Below are positions 40,731 through 52,500 of a stretch of DNA of 64,000 nt, one piece after another. Made by a program: the position numbers and the translations under genes. The notes below the pieces were generated by a model that did no database searches, had not been told where the DNA came from, and saw only the letters and a list, made by a program, of their open reading frames with translations. Source of the DNA: Mesostigma viride (taxonomy: Eukaryota; Streptophyta; Mesostigmatophyceae; Mesostigmatales; Mesostigmataceae); the NCBI GenBank assembly GCA_009746045.1, contig RPFO01000937.1:62001-126000 (forward strand), in the 5' to 3' direction. The stretch's first letter is position 1, and every line of letters begins with the position of its first letter.

Positions 40731-41318
40731 TCACCCTGTCATCGCCGTCCTGTTGAACGGCATATTGCTAGCGGTAGGGGGAGGAGCGTAGTACGGCATG
40801 TTGTATGGCATAGGCTCGAAGTTGGCTTGCACGGTTACGTTTGTTCCTGCGGATGAATCCGTACGTTTTTTCCAAGAATAATAAATGATTCCAATTACGA
40901 CCGTAATGACCAACAGGACAATTATGACACTCTTGATTTTGTCCGCGATAGACCCGCCGCCCTCCTCTTCGTCCCCCGCGCCTCCTTCCTTATCGTCGTT
41001 CTTGTTGAACACAGAGTTCACGATCAACATGCCGGCGACGGTGGCGAAAGCCCCTCCGACGGCCTCCACGCCGTACCGCCTCGCAAAGTCGGTCGCTCTC
41101 TCCCTGAAACTCTTCGAGGCGGCCTCGCTGACGGCGTCCGCCGACTTGCCGGCCGCGCTGGCCTGCTCGGCCTTCTGGAGAGCCTGAAGCCTCTCGATTT
41201 CCTTGGCGATCTCGGTCGTCTTCTTCGCGTCGGCGGCAGCGTCGGCCGCCGTGGTGGCGGTCTTCAGTTCGTCGGCGCCCCGGAGGGCATCCGTTAACGC
41301 AGACGCGCTGGGGGGCAT
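40731..41318 (-). CDS. Membrane protein with long helical N-terminus
   Basis: 195 residues; the start codon directly follows CTATAA. Residues 1-65 are alanine-rich and charged (coiled-coil-like), a weak hydrophobic stretch lies at about 84-103, an acidic glycine-rich linker follows, and a strong transmembrane helix lies at about 129-148 (VIIVLLVITVVIGIIYY). The tail is rich in proline, methionine and asparagine. No family is recognised. Likely a viral membrane protein. Confidence 0.6.
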   Translation of the reverse strand: MPPSASALTDALRGADELKTATTAADAAADAKKTTEIAKEIERLQALQKAEQASAAGKSADAVSEAASKSFRERATDFARRYGVEAVGGAFATVAGMLIVNSVFNKNDDKEGGAGDEEEGGGSIADKIKSVIIVLLVITVVIGIIYYSWKKRTDSSAGTNVTVQANFEPMPYNMPYYAPPPTASNMPFNRTAMTG

Positions 41319-41342
41319 TTATAGATACAGGACACAATTTTA

Positions 41343-41783
41343 TCAGGGCGCGTTCAGGAGAGCGGAGAAGGTCGAATCGTAGTCGCCCGACAGCATCCCG
41401 CTCGTCACTCCGGAGGCCTGTCCCATGCGGAAGGCCTGCGTGCTGTGAGAAGACCCGCCGCCGACGCCGTACGAAGGGGCGGTCTCGGACCCGCACACCA
41501 TCCCGGTGACGCACTCGCCGCCGCCGCCTCCGTCGCCGGAACGCGCGCTCCACGGTTTCCAGATGACGATCGCGATGACCGCGACCGCGGCGATCGCGAT
41601 GAACAGAGGGCTCGAGAAGAATCCGCCCGCCGCCGGCTTGGCGATCCTGGCGCGAGCGGAGTTGCGGACGTTCTCCTCGGTCACGCCACGCGTCACGTTT
41701 CCGGCACTGTTCATCTGGATCCTCGAAGTTGTCGCAGAAGAAAAATCGGCTCGGCTAGACTCGGGCGGGAGCAGCACCACCAT
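41343..41783 (-). CDS. Single-pass membrane protein
   Basis: 146 residues from ATG 41783, with ATAAATA about 30 bases upstream; ATG 41714 is an alternative. One strong helix (FIAIAAVAVIAIVIW) lies in the middle, followed by a glycine-rich stretch with two cysteines (GECVTGMVC) and a serine/glycine-rich tail. No family is recognised. Confidence 0.5.
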   Translation of the reverse strand: MVVLLPPESSRADFSSATTSRIQMNSAGNVTRGVTEENVRNSARARIAKPAAGGFFSSPLFIAIAAVAVIAIVIWKPWSARSGDGGGGGECVTGMVCGSETAPSYGVGGGSSHSTQAFRMGQASGVTSGMLSGDYDSTFSALLNAP

Positions 41784-41820
41784 CGAGGGGCCACGATCAA
41801 CGATAGCGCAGATATTTATC

Positions 41821-42401
41821 CTACTTCCTGGAGAACAGGAACGCCGAGACGAGCGCGACGACGACCACGAGGATCCCTGCGACCGCGACGATGTTTTCGG
41901 TACGGTACCCGTCTTCCTTCTTCTCGGTCGTCGCCGACTCCTCGGGTACGGCCGCGGACGGATCGGCCGGCGCGGAAAGCTGCCACAACTCCTCCGGAGT
42001 GGCGAAGAGTCCGACCTCCGCGAACCGGTCGCGGAACTGGCGCGCCATCTCCAGGTCGGCGGGACTCCCCGTGGCTCGCAGACCCGGACGTAGTCCGCGA
42101 TCTTCTTCTTGCGAACGTCCGCCGTCAACGCGTTGGCGGGGTCCTCGAACTTGGATCGCAGCGCGTCGGAGGCCGCGTGGCATTTGGCGAAAGCAAACGA
42201 GTCGCGAGGGATGACCTTGAACTGCCCCGTTTTCCACATGTCCACGAGAGAGCTGGCCATCGCGTCCGCGGCCCCGCATCGGACGTCGACGAGCGTGCCG
42301 TCGAGATCCTTCACGGACACCTTGTCGGGCGTCGGCTGATTCACGATCGCCTCCTCCGCCTTGACCTGCGCCTGTTCGGCCACCTGGGCCGTCTCTTCCA
42401 T
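41821..42401 (-). CDS. C-terminally anchored membrane protein, frameshifted
   Basis: Starts MEETAQVAEQAQVKAEEA at 42401, whose ATG shares its A with the TGA stop of the upstream gene. The first frame covers a globular region with three cysteines (VRCGAAD, AKCHAASD, VRVCEPRG). It then shifts near 42070 into a frame that ends with a transmembrane helix (VAVAGILVVVVALVSAFLF) and SRK at 41821. About 193 residues if joined. Coupled start and stop suggest co-expression with the gene at 42401-43746. Confidence 0.5.
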
Positions 42402-43746
42402 CACGGGGGGGTGGGGGCGACTGCGGGAGGACCGGCAGCGACGTCGACCCTGGACGGCTCCGTCGAGCGGACCTGGTAATGCAACGACCACGCGAGTTTC
42501 GTCGCTTCCGGATCCCGCGCCGCCTCCACTTTCTCGACGCGCTTGTTCATCGCGAGCCCGGGGATCCCCGACAAGCCCATCCAGTGCCACGCCCACGACA
42601 CGGGCCTGACGGCCCTCGTAGGCCGCCCCGTGTCGGGGTTCAGCACCGCGACGGTGTCGACAGGACCGTCCGTCATCTCGGCGTCGCCTTTCCTGGACAT
42701 GGTCTCCTTCTCCATCCGCAACGCGGCCAACGCCGCGCCGGGCGTGAGCCAATCACGGACCATGTCGCGGTACGCGCGCAAAGCACGCACGCCTTCGCCG
42801 CCGACGTAACCAGCGCGCCGGCCCGCGCCAACAACTCGTCGAACAGACCGGCCTTGTCGAGGTCCCCTTTGACCGCCAACTCCTCGCCTCTGGCGGCGGC
42901 CGCCTTGATCAAGGCGTCTCGCATGCACTTGATCCTCTCGTCTTTCGGGATGGCCTCGTGCAAGGTCAACGCGTCCACGCCGACCTCTTTCATCGCCATC
43001 TCGAGCTTCGTGGCGTGCATCAACCTCTGCGGATCCCTCGACCGGAAACTCTCGGCATAGTCCCGCGTGTCGAACTGAGCCGTCGCCTGCGCCGGGACCG
43101 GAGCGGTCACGGAACTCTCTTTCGATTGCCCGAGGAGGTCGTAGTTCCTCGCCCACGCCAGTTTCTTGGCGGCGGAGGCGTTGGAGGCGGACATGGTCTC
43201 CATGTACAATCGAATGGCCTTCAAACGACCCTGCAAGGACAACGGCTCGACCCCGGCCCCTTCGAAGACGCCCCATACCCAGAACTTGGGCACCGTGCGT
43301 CCGGTCTTCCTCCCCGAGAGCGGATCGATCTCAGGAACCGGCGGGGGCGTTCCGTCCCATCCCATCGCCGCGTTGGCCTCTTTCGTGTCGAGATCCCCCT
43401 CGTATCGCAGCGCGCGCTGGATGTCCATGGTCAGGAAACTGGAACTCATGTCCCGGAACTTGTCCGAGACCCACGTGGGCACCTGCCCTTTTTTCCAGAC
43501 ACGTCCGAACTCCTTCGCGGCGTCCCTCAGCCGCTCGTACACGACCTGGTGTCCGTCCGCGTACCGCCTGTTCTCACTCTTTTCCACGCCGGCGAGGACG
43601 GCCGCCTTCATCATCGCGTTGCGGATGTGGATCGCGGCGGTGTGACTCAAACTCTTCACGAGATCCTTGTGCTGCGCGATGGCTTCCAACACCCTGTTCG
43701 GGTCTTCGGATTGGATGTCCTTTTCGACTTTGTCGATCGACGTCAT
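42401..43746 (-). CDS. Hypothetical protein with internal duplication, frameshifted
   Basis: Two frames (43746 to about 42800, then to 42401) join into about 448 residues. The protein looks like two diverged halves: each has an N-terminal helical part rich in charged residues, then a G-R-x-T-R/G-x-V-x-x-x-W-x-W motif (SGRKTGRTVPKFWVWG in the first half, DTGRPTRAVRPVSWAWHW in the second), then a region with AxKLAW. No transmembrane segment and no known family. The stop overlaps the next start by one base. Confidence 0.55.
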
Positions 43747-43802
43747 CGCGCGATGTAATTCTACTTAGACATCGGAAATAAATGCCGCGTATACTCTAAA
43801 CG
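43747..43802. promoter_or_regulatory. Divergent promoter region
   Basis: 56 bp between two opposite start codons. GTATAC at 43789-43794 lies nine bases before the plus-strand ATG; an AAATAAAT at 43777-43784 could serve the minus-strand gene. Confidence 0.45.
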
Positions 43803-45637
43803 ATGCCCGTACACCCGCTGCCACGGAATTGGCCGAACGCGGAAACGGAACGACCGTCGACGACGCAGGTGTTCGTCAAGGACTACTTCGAGGGCCGCGT
43901 GCGAGGCCAGCCGCCCCCTCCCCACCGCGCGGTGGGCAAGAACTCGTGTTCCCAGACGACGGGGGACTTCAAGCAGGCCCCGCAGCAGGCCGTCGTCAAC
44001 ATGTACCTGCGGTACGTGGCCGAACACGGGAGCAAACACCGCGGGTTCCTGGCGTGGCACTCGACGGGGTCCGGCAAGACGTGCACGGCCTTGGGTGCGA
44101 TCGACGCGTTCTGGGACACGGATCGGCCCATCTACCTGGCCACGAGCCGCGAGAACGCGAGCAACAACTCGATCGAGGAGTACGGCAAGTGCGCGGCCCT
44201 GTTTCCCCGTTTCGAGGGGATGACGCCCGCGGAGGCGACGAGGGCCATCCGATCGCGCGTGGGCGGAGGTCGGATCATGAGTTTCCCCCAATTGGCGCAC
44301 GAGACGGGCGCGCATCGCCCGAACCGCCACGCGGACCCGGACCTTTTGCGCGACGCGGTGCTGATCATGGACGAGGTGCAGAACCTGTTCCGTCCCCTGC
44401 CCGGCCAAGCGGCCGAACACGACGCACTCCGCGAGTTGCTGGACAAGCCGTCGAAACGGACGCAGGGACTGTACATGGTCATCCTGAGCGGGACGCCGGG
44501 GGACACGGAGCGAGAGATCTCGTGGCTGCTGTCCATGATCAAGGGTTCGCCGGTGGGCCCCGACTCCCCCTTGTCCGCGTACGCGGGCCTGTGTTCGTAC
44601 GTGGATTACGCGGGGGACACGTCTGTGTACCCGAGGTTGAACCCGGACGCCCTCCACCCGACGTCGATGAGCGCGGAACAGCGCGCGGCGTTGCGCGCCC
44701 GCCTGAAACGGCCAAGGAGGTGAGCAGTGACAACGAGCGGTTCCTGTACGAGGCGCGGAGGGCGACGAACGGACTCCGTTTGTCGCACCTGTCGGGGGCG
44801 AAGTTGCTGCAGGCCTTGCCGCGGCTGTCGCCGAAGATGAAGGAGATCGCGGACACGATCACGAAACACCCGAACGAGAAGCACTACCTGTACTCGTCTT
44901 TCAACGCGGGCGGGATCCGCGACATGGCGCGCGTGCTCGAGGCCCTGGGCTACTCTCCCTTGTCCATGTCGGGCGAGCTGCCGACGAGCAGCAAGAAACG
45001 GTACGTGCTCCTGGGGTCGGACACGAACCCGACGACGGACACGGGCCTGCGCAGGATCCGACAGGTGTACAACGCTCCTGAGAACTCGGACGGCCGGATC
45101 CTGCACGTGATCCTGGCGCGGAAACGGTTCAACGAGGGACTGGACCTGAAGAGCGTGCGCCACATCCACATCATGGAGCCTCTGCTGTCCGTCAACGCGG
45201 AACGCCAGACGATCGCTCGCGCCGTCCGCCACTGCTCGCACCTCCAGGTGGACAAGAAGGAGTGGGACGTGACCGTCCACCGATACCTGACGAAGGACGG
45301 AGTGGACGAGATCGTGATGCAGGAGGCCGAGAAGCGGGACGGGGACGAGGCGGTGTCCCGGATGCTGGAGAAACTCCGGAGCACGGCGATCGACTGCCGC
45401 CTGATGAACGGCGTGCACAATCGGAAGGAGTGGATGCGCGCCGGCGGCCGGCCCCGATCGCGTGTATGCCCACGCGGAGGGAGGAGATCACGCGCGCGGT
45501 GGTGCGAGGCGCGGACATCGCGGCGCGGGCGGCGGGCCGCGCGGCGCTCGCGACCGCCAAGGCGGCCGGGCGTCTCGGGAAACGCGCGGCGATCGCCGCG
45601 GGACGCAATCTGGTGGCCAACAGCCAGGTGTTCGTGA
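43803..45637 (+). CDS. D6/D11-like superfamily 2 helicase, frameshifted
   Basis: Giant-virus transcription-type helicase or ATPase related to poxvirus D6 (early transcription factor) and D11 (NPH-I). Visible motifs: Walker A STGSGKT at residues 87-93, DEVQ at 190-193 (motif II), SGTP at 229-232 (motif III), and in the second frame NEGLDLKSVRHIHIMEP (motif V region) and ERQTIARAVRHCSH (motif VI region). The C-terminal AIDCRLMNGVHN segment is also typical. The frame changes near 44712. After about 45450 the second frame becomes arginine-rich and is probably non-coding; the natural C-terminus may be the frame at 45466-45777. Confidence 0.82.
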
Positions 45638-45777
45638 GAGACGGGAAAGCGTTGGGAAAGACGGCCTTGCGGGGCGCGAGATACGGCCGCAAGAAGGCGG
45701 ACACCGCGTACCGTCTTCTGAACACCCCGCTGGGTCAGCTGGTGTACGACCCGGTGTTCAACCGGAACAGACGGTGA
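45466..45777 (+). CDS. Basic alanine/arginine-rich protein or helicase C-terminus
   Basis: 103 codons from ATG 45466 (MPTRREEITRAVVRG) with many Ala and Arg and the end VYDPVFNRNRR. It has no promoter box and overlaps the helicase frame. It is either a small DNA-binding protein or the C-terminal tail of the helicase reached after a further frameshift. Confidence 0.4.
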   Translation: MPTRREEITRAVVRGADIAARAAGRAALATAKAAGRLGKRAAIAAGRNLVANSQVFVRDGKALGKTALRGARYGRKKADTAYRLLNTPLGQLVYDPVFNRNRR

Positions 45778-45807
45778 CCATGTATTTTTCTTCGCGTATG
45801 ATACACA

Positions 45808-47031
45808 ATGTCCAGAATTCTGAAAGACTGGGTCATGCCTGAGATAAACGGCAAAAAGTTCCAGATGAGGGAGAAATTGAAGGGCAATACGCTGGAAATG
45901 TGGGTCCCGATCCCGCGCGGGTACACGTCCGATCTGGTCACCCACATCCGAAAGGCGGCGGTGCAAAAGACACTCGCGGGTCCGAACAACGGTAGCGCCG
46001 CCATGGCGTACCTCTGCTTGGAGAAAGAGTCCCCCGACACGATGTACCTGGCTTGGTATTACAGTCGTCCGAGACAGTTTCCAAATATTGCCGATGATGC
46101 GGAAAAGGACAAGTTCAAAGGGATGGGTCACCGAATGCTGTGTTACGCGGTCCGTCAGATGAAGCCTTTGATGGATCGATCGGCGGGGACTCTCATGATG
46201 ACACTGAACGCGAGCGGCGGCGATTGCCCTCACGTTGCACCGTATCCCGAGTTGACTCTCGAGGATCTCAAGGAAAAGTTCGAAAAGTATCCAAAGTCTC
46301 GCGCGCACCCCGATGTGAAGGAGGCGTTCCGCACCAAGGACGAGAATTTGCTGCGTATCTATTGGTGCGACATCGAACAAAACCAACAACTCGTGAACAA
46401 CTACAAGACGTACGGTCTTTCTCCGTATAACGAGGAAGACGGTTTCCAAATCCTCATGAAGGGAACCCTCGACAACGTGGAGCGCGCGTGTGCTACGGGG
46501 GGCACCCGCCGTACCCCGGCGCTGACGAACCGGGAGAGGGATGTGATCGACCAGTTCTCCGCCCATAGGATCGCGAGGATGAGAGCGGAGAATGACATGA
46601 TGGAACAAGAGGACAATGCGGTACGGGAAATGATGAAGGCCAAGGCGGCGAGGGAGAGGGCCAAGGCGGAGAACGCCATGATGAAACAAGAGGACAATGC
46701 GGTACGGGAAATGATGAGGGCCAAGGCGGCGAGGGAGAGGGCCAAGGCGGAGAACGCCATGATGAAACAAGAGGACAATGCGGGACGTGAGAGGGCGAAG
46801 GCGAGAGCGAGGGCGAGGGCGGAGAACGATATGATGAAACAAGAGGACAATGCGGGGCGGGCAAGGGCGGAGAGAGCGAGGGAAAAATGGGAAACGCACA
46901 AAGCCACCGTCCTCGCGATGAAGTTGAAGAACCGCGCACTCATCGCGCATCTGTTAAACCCCAATAACTTCAACCCCGACAAGCGCAAGATGCGCAAAAG
47001 ACAGCCCGTGGATTACAGGGAATACGATTAG
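45808..47031 (+). CDS. GNAT-like N-terminus fused to a repeated coiled coil
   Basis: 407 residues, intact. The first ~230 residues are globular; DKFKGMGHRMLCYAVRQM near 104 followed by a strand TLMMTLNA resembles the acetyl-CoA loop and next strand of GNAT folds, but this is a weak match. Residues about 265-365 hold four tandem copies of a ~26-residue unit (ENAMMKQEDNAVREMM then KAARERAK) that forms a charged coiled coil. The C-terminus is basic. A GTATGATACA stretch lies just upstream of the ATG. The stop overlaps the convergent gene by four bases. Confidence 0.5.
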   Translation: MSRILKDWVMPEINGKKFQMREKLKGNTLEMWVPIPRGYTSDLVTHIRKAAVQKTLAGPNNGSAAMAYLCLEKESPDTMYLAWYYSRPRQFPNIADDAEKDKFKGMGHRMLCYAVRQMKPLMDRSAGTLMMTLNASGGDCPHVAPYPELTLEDLKEKFEKYPKSRAHPDVKEAFRTKDENLLRIYWCDIEQNQQLVNNYKTYGLSPYNEEDGFQILMKGTLDNVERACATGGTRRTPALTNRERDVIDQFSAHRIARMRAENDMMEQEDNAVREMMKAKAARERAKAENAMMKQEDNAVREMMRAKAARERAKAENAMMKQEDNAGRERAKARARARAENDMMKQEDNAGRARAERAREKWETHKATVLAMKLKNRALIAHLLNPNNFNPDKRKMRKRQPVDYREYD

Positions 47032-47943
47032 GCGGCCTTGGGCCGACTCAGCCCCGTCGCGATCTTCGCCATCGTGGTGGTCTGTCCGACCTTGGTAATG
47101 AACACGCCGTACGACGCGAGGAGGGCCACGCATTGGAACATCAGACTGGCCGAGTCCTTTTTGTTGGCCCGGAAGACGACGGCGCCCGCGGGGACCAGCA
47201 GGAGGACGACGGAACAGAGCAAGAGGAACCCGATCTCAAACCGGTTCGACTTGGCCGCCGGGACCAGCCGGATCTTGCCCTCCGCGTCGAGCTCCACGTC
47301 CTTACGGGTCCAGTACATGTTCCTCGCGTGGCTCGCGAACGTCGCGAAACTCAGCCCGGCGCTCCCCCCGTCGAAGAATACCTCGTTCAGCTTCTTCATT
47401 TTCGTTTCCTTGTCATCCTTGCTCGCGACGACGAGGGCGGCGTTGTTCACGTGCGCGACGACGTGATCCATCGGGACCGCGATGCCTTTCATCAAACCCC
47501 ACGACACGAGTTCCGTGACGCCGGTCAGACACGTCATGAAGGCGGACATCAGGACGAGTTTCCAGCTGGTCGACCGGCGTCCGGCAATCGCGGTCACGAT
47601 CGCCATCGAGAAGGTGATCAGGGTGGGCGACAGCAGCTTCAAGGTCAGCTTCCAGTCGTCCTTCTCCAACCGCGGCACCCGTTTCGACTCCTCCGCGATC
47701 TTGTTGTACGTGTCCGCGTAGAACGGGATGACGGCCAGCTTGACGAACAGGTACTGTCCGAGCAAGATCACGCCCAGGGATCCGAGCGTAGACACGCTCA
47801 CGGTCCACCACCCCTCCTCCACCGGCGTCCTCTCGGCCCGCCCGCGCAAGGCGTAGTACGAGGCCCCCGCCCCGAGCACGGCGAGCAGGACGTACGACAC
47901 CATCGTGAGCCACATGACCCCCGCCCCCCCCATGTCATCGTAT
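47028..47943 (-). pseudogene. C-terminal part of viral multi-pass membrane protein, split by retrotransposon
   Basis: About 303 codons in frame from the retrotransposon edge. Hydrophobic helices lie near the start (VMWLTMVSYVLLAVLG), then LGSLGVILLGQYLFV, LLSPTLITFSMAIVTAIAG, LMSAFMTCLTGV, and two near the C-terminus (FLLLCSVVLLLVPAGAV and MFQCVALLASYGVFI). The open frame continues into the LTR for 12 codons, which are not viral. With the fragment at 55779-56038 the intact protein would have been about 390 residues with seven or so helices. No family is recognised. Confidence 0.6.
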
Positions 47944-48560
47944 AGTTGTGAGGGTAAGAATGCCACGAATTCCGCCATGGTTCTTGCAGGAAGTTGCCTT
48001 TATTAACAATCAGGAAACACAGACGTAAGTCACGTCACTTCCAAGACTGCACGCAGCACAGACGACAGGGTCGCAGTGCCAAGAGAACGTGCACGCAAGA
48101 ACTAGCGTCCCGGTGTGACCAAGTCACTCATATAGCTTACTAGGGACGCGTCCAAGTATTCAGCTGCACTGTCACAGCTGAACTGTCAATCAATTGATTA
48201 CACAGACTCTGGCACGCCTTTGGCGCGCAGATCTATCAATTGTCCATACGGCTAGTCCTGTGGACCTATCCGTACACTAGTCAGCATCAATTGTCTCATA
48301 GGTCCTGGCGCGCTACAGTGCGCCTACCTATCAATTGACCATCAAGTCCTGTACAAGTCCTGTCAACGTCCTGCGGACTATCAAAGTGACACTTGTACAT
48401 CCTGTGTCCGTACGCGCCCACAGTGGCGCGCCGGGTACTGTCGGCACAGCCTAGGAAACGTCATAACTTTTACGTTCCTTAACCAAATGAGGCGTTCAAG
48501 GTGCCGTTGGAAAGAGCGTAACAATCTCTATCCATCTAACGTAAATCCTTTACGTTAACT
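47944..48560 (-). repeat. 3' LTR of the copia element
   Basis: 617 bp, beginning AGTTGTGAGG and ending GTTAACT in plus orientation, so the termini are the short inverted repeat AGTT/AACT. It matches 55157-55773 in sequence and length. Confidence 0.92.
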
Positions 48561-49509
48561 CCAATCCCTTCTTTTCTTTAGGGGTCACATCCCCTGCCAG
48601 GGACCCTTGAAGTAGCTTGAAATGTCCTTCACTCCAGCTTGAAGCTTGAACAGATGTCTTTAATGGCCAATGCCATTCCCCCAGCCCTTTCTTTTAAGGA
48701 ACTGGAAAAGAAACAGATCTGCCACAGGGAAAACCATTTCATGAGAAATGGAGAAAACCTATGGAAGTGGCATTACAGAGTACCACCAGATATTAGAAGC
48801 ACACAAAATTAAATACATACAGGTTAATTCTATGAGGTCTTCTCCAGGAATTAATCCCATCACCTCGGTAGAGCCTCCAGTACAATGACCTTCTGGCGGT
48901 GAGTTACATTAATCCCAGATACTAATCCCATAAAACCCAGTACATATTCAATATAAGTACAATAAATCCATGACAATTAAAATACCACTTGACAAAGTAA
49001 GGCGTATTACAATAGTTTGCCTGTCATTCTCTCAACAGGGGTCTATTGGCGCCCGTCTTACGGCGCCCGTCTACTTGCCAGATGGTAAACTGCCACAGCA
49101 AACAAATGACAAAATGAAACACATAGGCAACAATTAAATCCTGCCCTGGGGAACTAGGGAAGTCTGAACAGGCAAACACCTGAACAGGCCAGCTTGTAGA
49201 AACATAATACCAGGGAATCGAACCCCGCCCTATAAACCCCAGAATAAAGGTTCCCAGACCATTGTGAGAAGTATGTACAAATATACATTTCTTTTAAAAT
49301 AGAATACATGGTCTGTAATGGACCTGTCAACCTTGTGTAGTCAACAGCATGAACCCCAGCCAAAACCTGGCTGTATCCTGATTAAAATCAGAGTGAGTGT
49401 ACCATGGTCCATGAGCCTTAGTACAGACTAAAATACAGGTATTATGCCAGTCACAATGCTGACACTACCACACAATCTGCTCTCCAATGCCCTATAACCA
49501 TGCACCAGC

Positions 49510-52500
49510 TTAGACAGCTTGCTGAGATGGGTCCATCAGAGACTGAAGAACCTTGTATTGCACTGCTGCCTTCTGCACTAGCTTGGTCAAAGCATCAGCA
49601 GGATTGTCAACCCCAGGGATATGCTCAATATTGGCCAAGGAGGACAACTCCTTAAGAAGGAGATAATCCAAGTCCCTACTTCTGGCCATCTGCCTGTGCA
49701 CAAACTGCACCATCCCCATGGAGTCTGTTTTTAGAAGAGTGGTAACCTGAAGTGGCCAAGGAGTGTTAGAAGTCATCTGATGAAGCAACTCCTTCAGATA
49801 AAGGCTTGTGTGAATGCCTTCACAAATAGCCCTGCATTCTGCCACATCACTGCTGACAGCCACCCGTTTGTGCAGGCGACTAAACCAGCTCACCAAACTC
49901 CCCAGGCCTTCCTGTCTGAGCACAAAGAGCCCTGCAGCCCTGCCCCTGACCTTGGAGACCTGCCTGCTGTCCATTGAGCTATCCACATACAGCTCCATGC
50001 AAATGGGTTGTGATAAATCCACTGCAGACAACAGAATGCCAGATGAAGCCCTGACCTGATCAGCCACCTTGGCAGACCCTAGCTCCACCAGCATGTCATC
50101 AGGCAACCTGGCTATGACCATAAGGTCTGGCCTGGAAATGCCTGCCACCCAAGCAACCATGCCCCTCACCATGGGACACAGTGCCTGTGTGATGGTTGGA
50201 GGAAGCTTGCTAATGAGGGTCTCTTGATAGTCATTGCCCCCCACCAGCAGCATACGCCACTCCCCTCCCTTCTTCACCAGTGTGGCCTCCATGCCCACAA
50301 ACAGCAGAGGCTCATTCTCCACCTGCCATTGCTCCCTACCCAGAGGAAACTTGGACTTAATGATGGAGATCAGCTCCTTAAGCCACGACGTGGGAGCTAT
50401 CAGATGTAGGTCATCCCCGTGCAGCGAAGCATACACTGGCAGGCCTTCCCATTGCCCCAGAAACAGACAGGGGTCTACAGGAGAGACCTTCAAGTTGCAA
50501 TGCTCCTTCAGGAAACGGTTGAGAGTCTCCCTCCAGATTATTGGACTTGACCTCAGGCCCTCCAGGCCCTTGAGGATTTTAAGGAACTCCGTGTGGATGT
50601 CCCTTTTCCATACAGCAGGCACCCTAACATAGAAAGGCGTCTTGCCCTCCCACTTTTCCTGTGCCACATCTGCATCACCCTCCAGAAATGCCCTCTTGAA
50701 GTCTATCACCACTGAGCCATAGTCCAAGCCCTTGTTGAGAAGGCCTAGAAAGACACACAGCAGCAGCCTCCAAGTATCATGCAGCATGCCAGGGGTATAC
50801 AACTCCTCAGCAGTGCACTCACCAGTACCCTTGAACTCATTCAGCACTGGCCTGACATGTGGTACCTTGACCCCGTCCACCTCCTTCATCTTGATGACAA
50901 ACTTGAGCTTGAGTAGACGTCGTGCAGGAGGCAGGTCATTGACAGGTTCCACGCATTTCTTGGAGATCCAGTCCTCCCCAGATTTAATGAGACCCAGTGT
51001 GACCTGGGGACACATAATGGGAGAGGACATGAGCTTCACCAGGCCTTGGTAGTTGATAGGGCTGTGTCCAGCAAGTGAGTGAGGACCAATGCCCAAACTG
51101 CTTGGATGACTAGCAGCTGGCAGTATGAGGTCATCAACCAAGGGCTCCTGCCCCTGGCACACTTGCACACGCTTAACCGTCCTGGTTACTGCACGTGATA
51201 GGTGAGTGGTCCTGAAATTAATCAGTGGGACCTGACCAGCCCCTTCCTTAGTCAGGAGAGAGGACGTGATCACTACCCCATCCTGGCATAGGAAATTCTG
51301 CCCCAGAAGAGCAGGTCCTTGATAGCCCTCCAAGACACAAAAAGCAGTGTCCTGTCCAAGGATAGGAATGAATACCTCACCCAGTACCTTCACGTGTACC
51401 CCGCCACTGAAGTCAGACACAAACTGATAGCTGGGTTCAGACATGCTGTACCCTGCTGCAGCCCTGGTCCCAATAATGGAGACCTGAGAATTAGTGTCTA
51501 CCTCTAAGGCAGTGTCCAGCCCCAGATTGCCATGCCACCTGAGCTTGGCTACCTTGGGCTGCTTCTTGGCCCTTTGTAGAGCCCCAATCAATCCAGCCAA
51601 ACTTGTCCCCCTGGGCTTGGTTAGTGCCTTGGGCTTGACAGTTGACTCCCCAGCTGTTGACCTTGCAGCCTGTTCAACAAGTACCTCTGCAACCTGGCCA
51701 GGGCTGACAGATTCCCCTGCAACAGATGTGGTCGTTGCGTCAGTGATGTCACCTGGGACCTGAAAATCCTGCAGATCCTGTGAGCCTTGTGCCTGACTGC
51801 CCTCATTCATCAGGTTAGGCTTGACATATGACCAACTCAGCCGGTGTACATGCTTTGGTTCGTCCTCCATGCTGACCAAGCATGCGTGGCTAGCTTCATC
51901 AACCTGGGTAACCACCCCAGGACTCCAGCTACCACGTTTGCCATAAAGGCTAGGTTCCTTCCAAGCTAGGACCTTCTGACCCACTTGTGGCTCCAGCATC
52001 TTCCAACCCCGGTCCTTCTCCCTCAGCTTGGCAAAGGTGACATGTGCAGCATGTTTCCAGCCCTCCAGCACATGTGGTGGGCACAGGCCATGATATAGAC
52101 CCATTGGGCTGACAGCAACTCCATCATAGTAGAAGTTAACCCTGCTGTTCAGCTGCTGCTCCACGTTCCTCAGCCATGCACTCCTGACAAGTGCAGGTGC
52201 AGACAAGGGTACCCAGTCTTCAGAGATGATCAATTTCTTGACCTCCTGGATTGCCCTCTCGATAGCACCCTGCTGCCCATGAGCCTCCCTAGGTGTAACC
52301 AGCAACTCAGGAAGGGTAGGATCACCCTTGAGATGCTGAAACTGCATGTCCACCTGGATCCTTGTGGTAGGAAACTTGGCTCTTACATTCTGCAGGGCAG
52401 CCAGCAAGTACCTGTTCTTCATAGAAGGTAAATGCTCCAGCACCTTGTATTTCGTGTACCTGTCCACGCACACCAACAGTTGCATGCCCCTGATGTGTTG

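Noticed and set aside
44950-46950. 666-codon minus-strand ORF
   Set aside because: It is opposite the helicase and coiled-coil genes; the repeated segments mirror the coiled-coil repeats.
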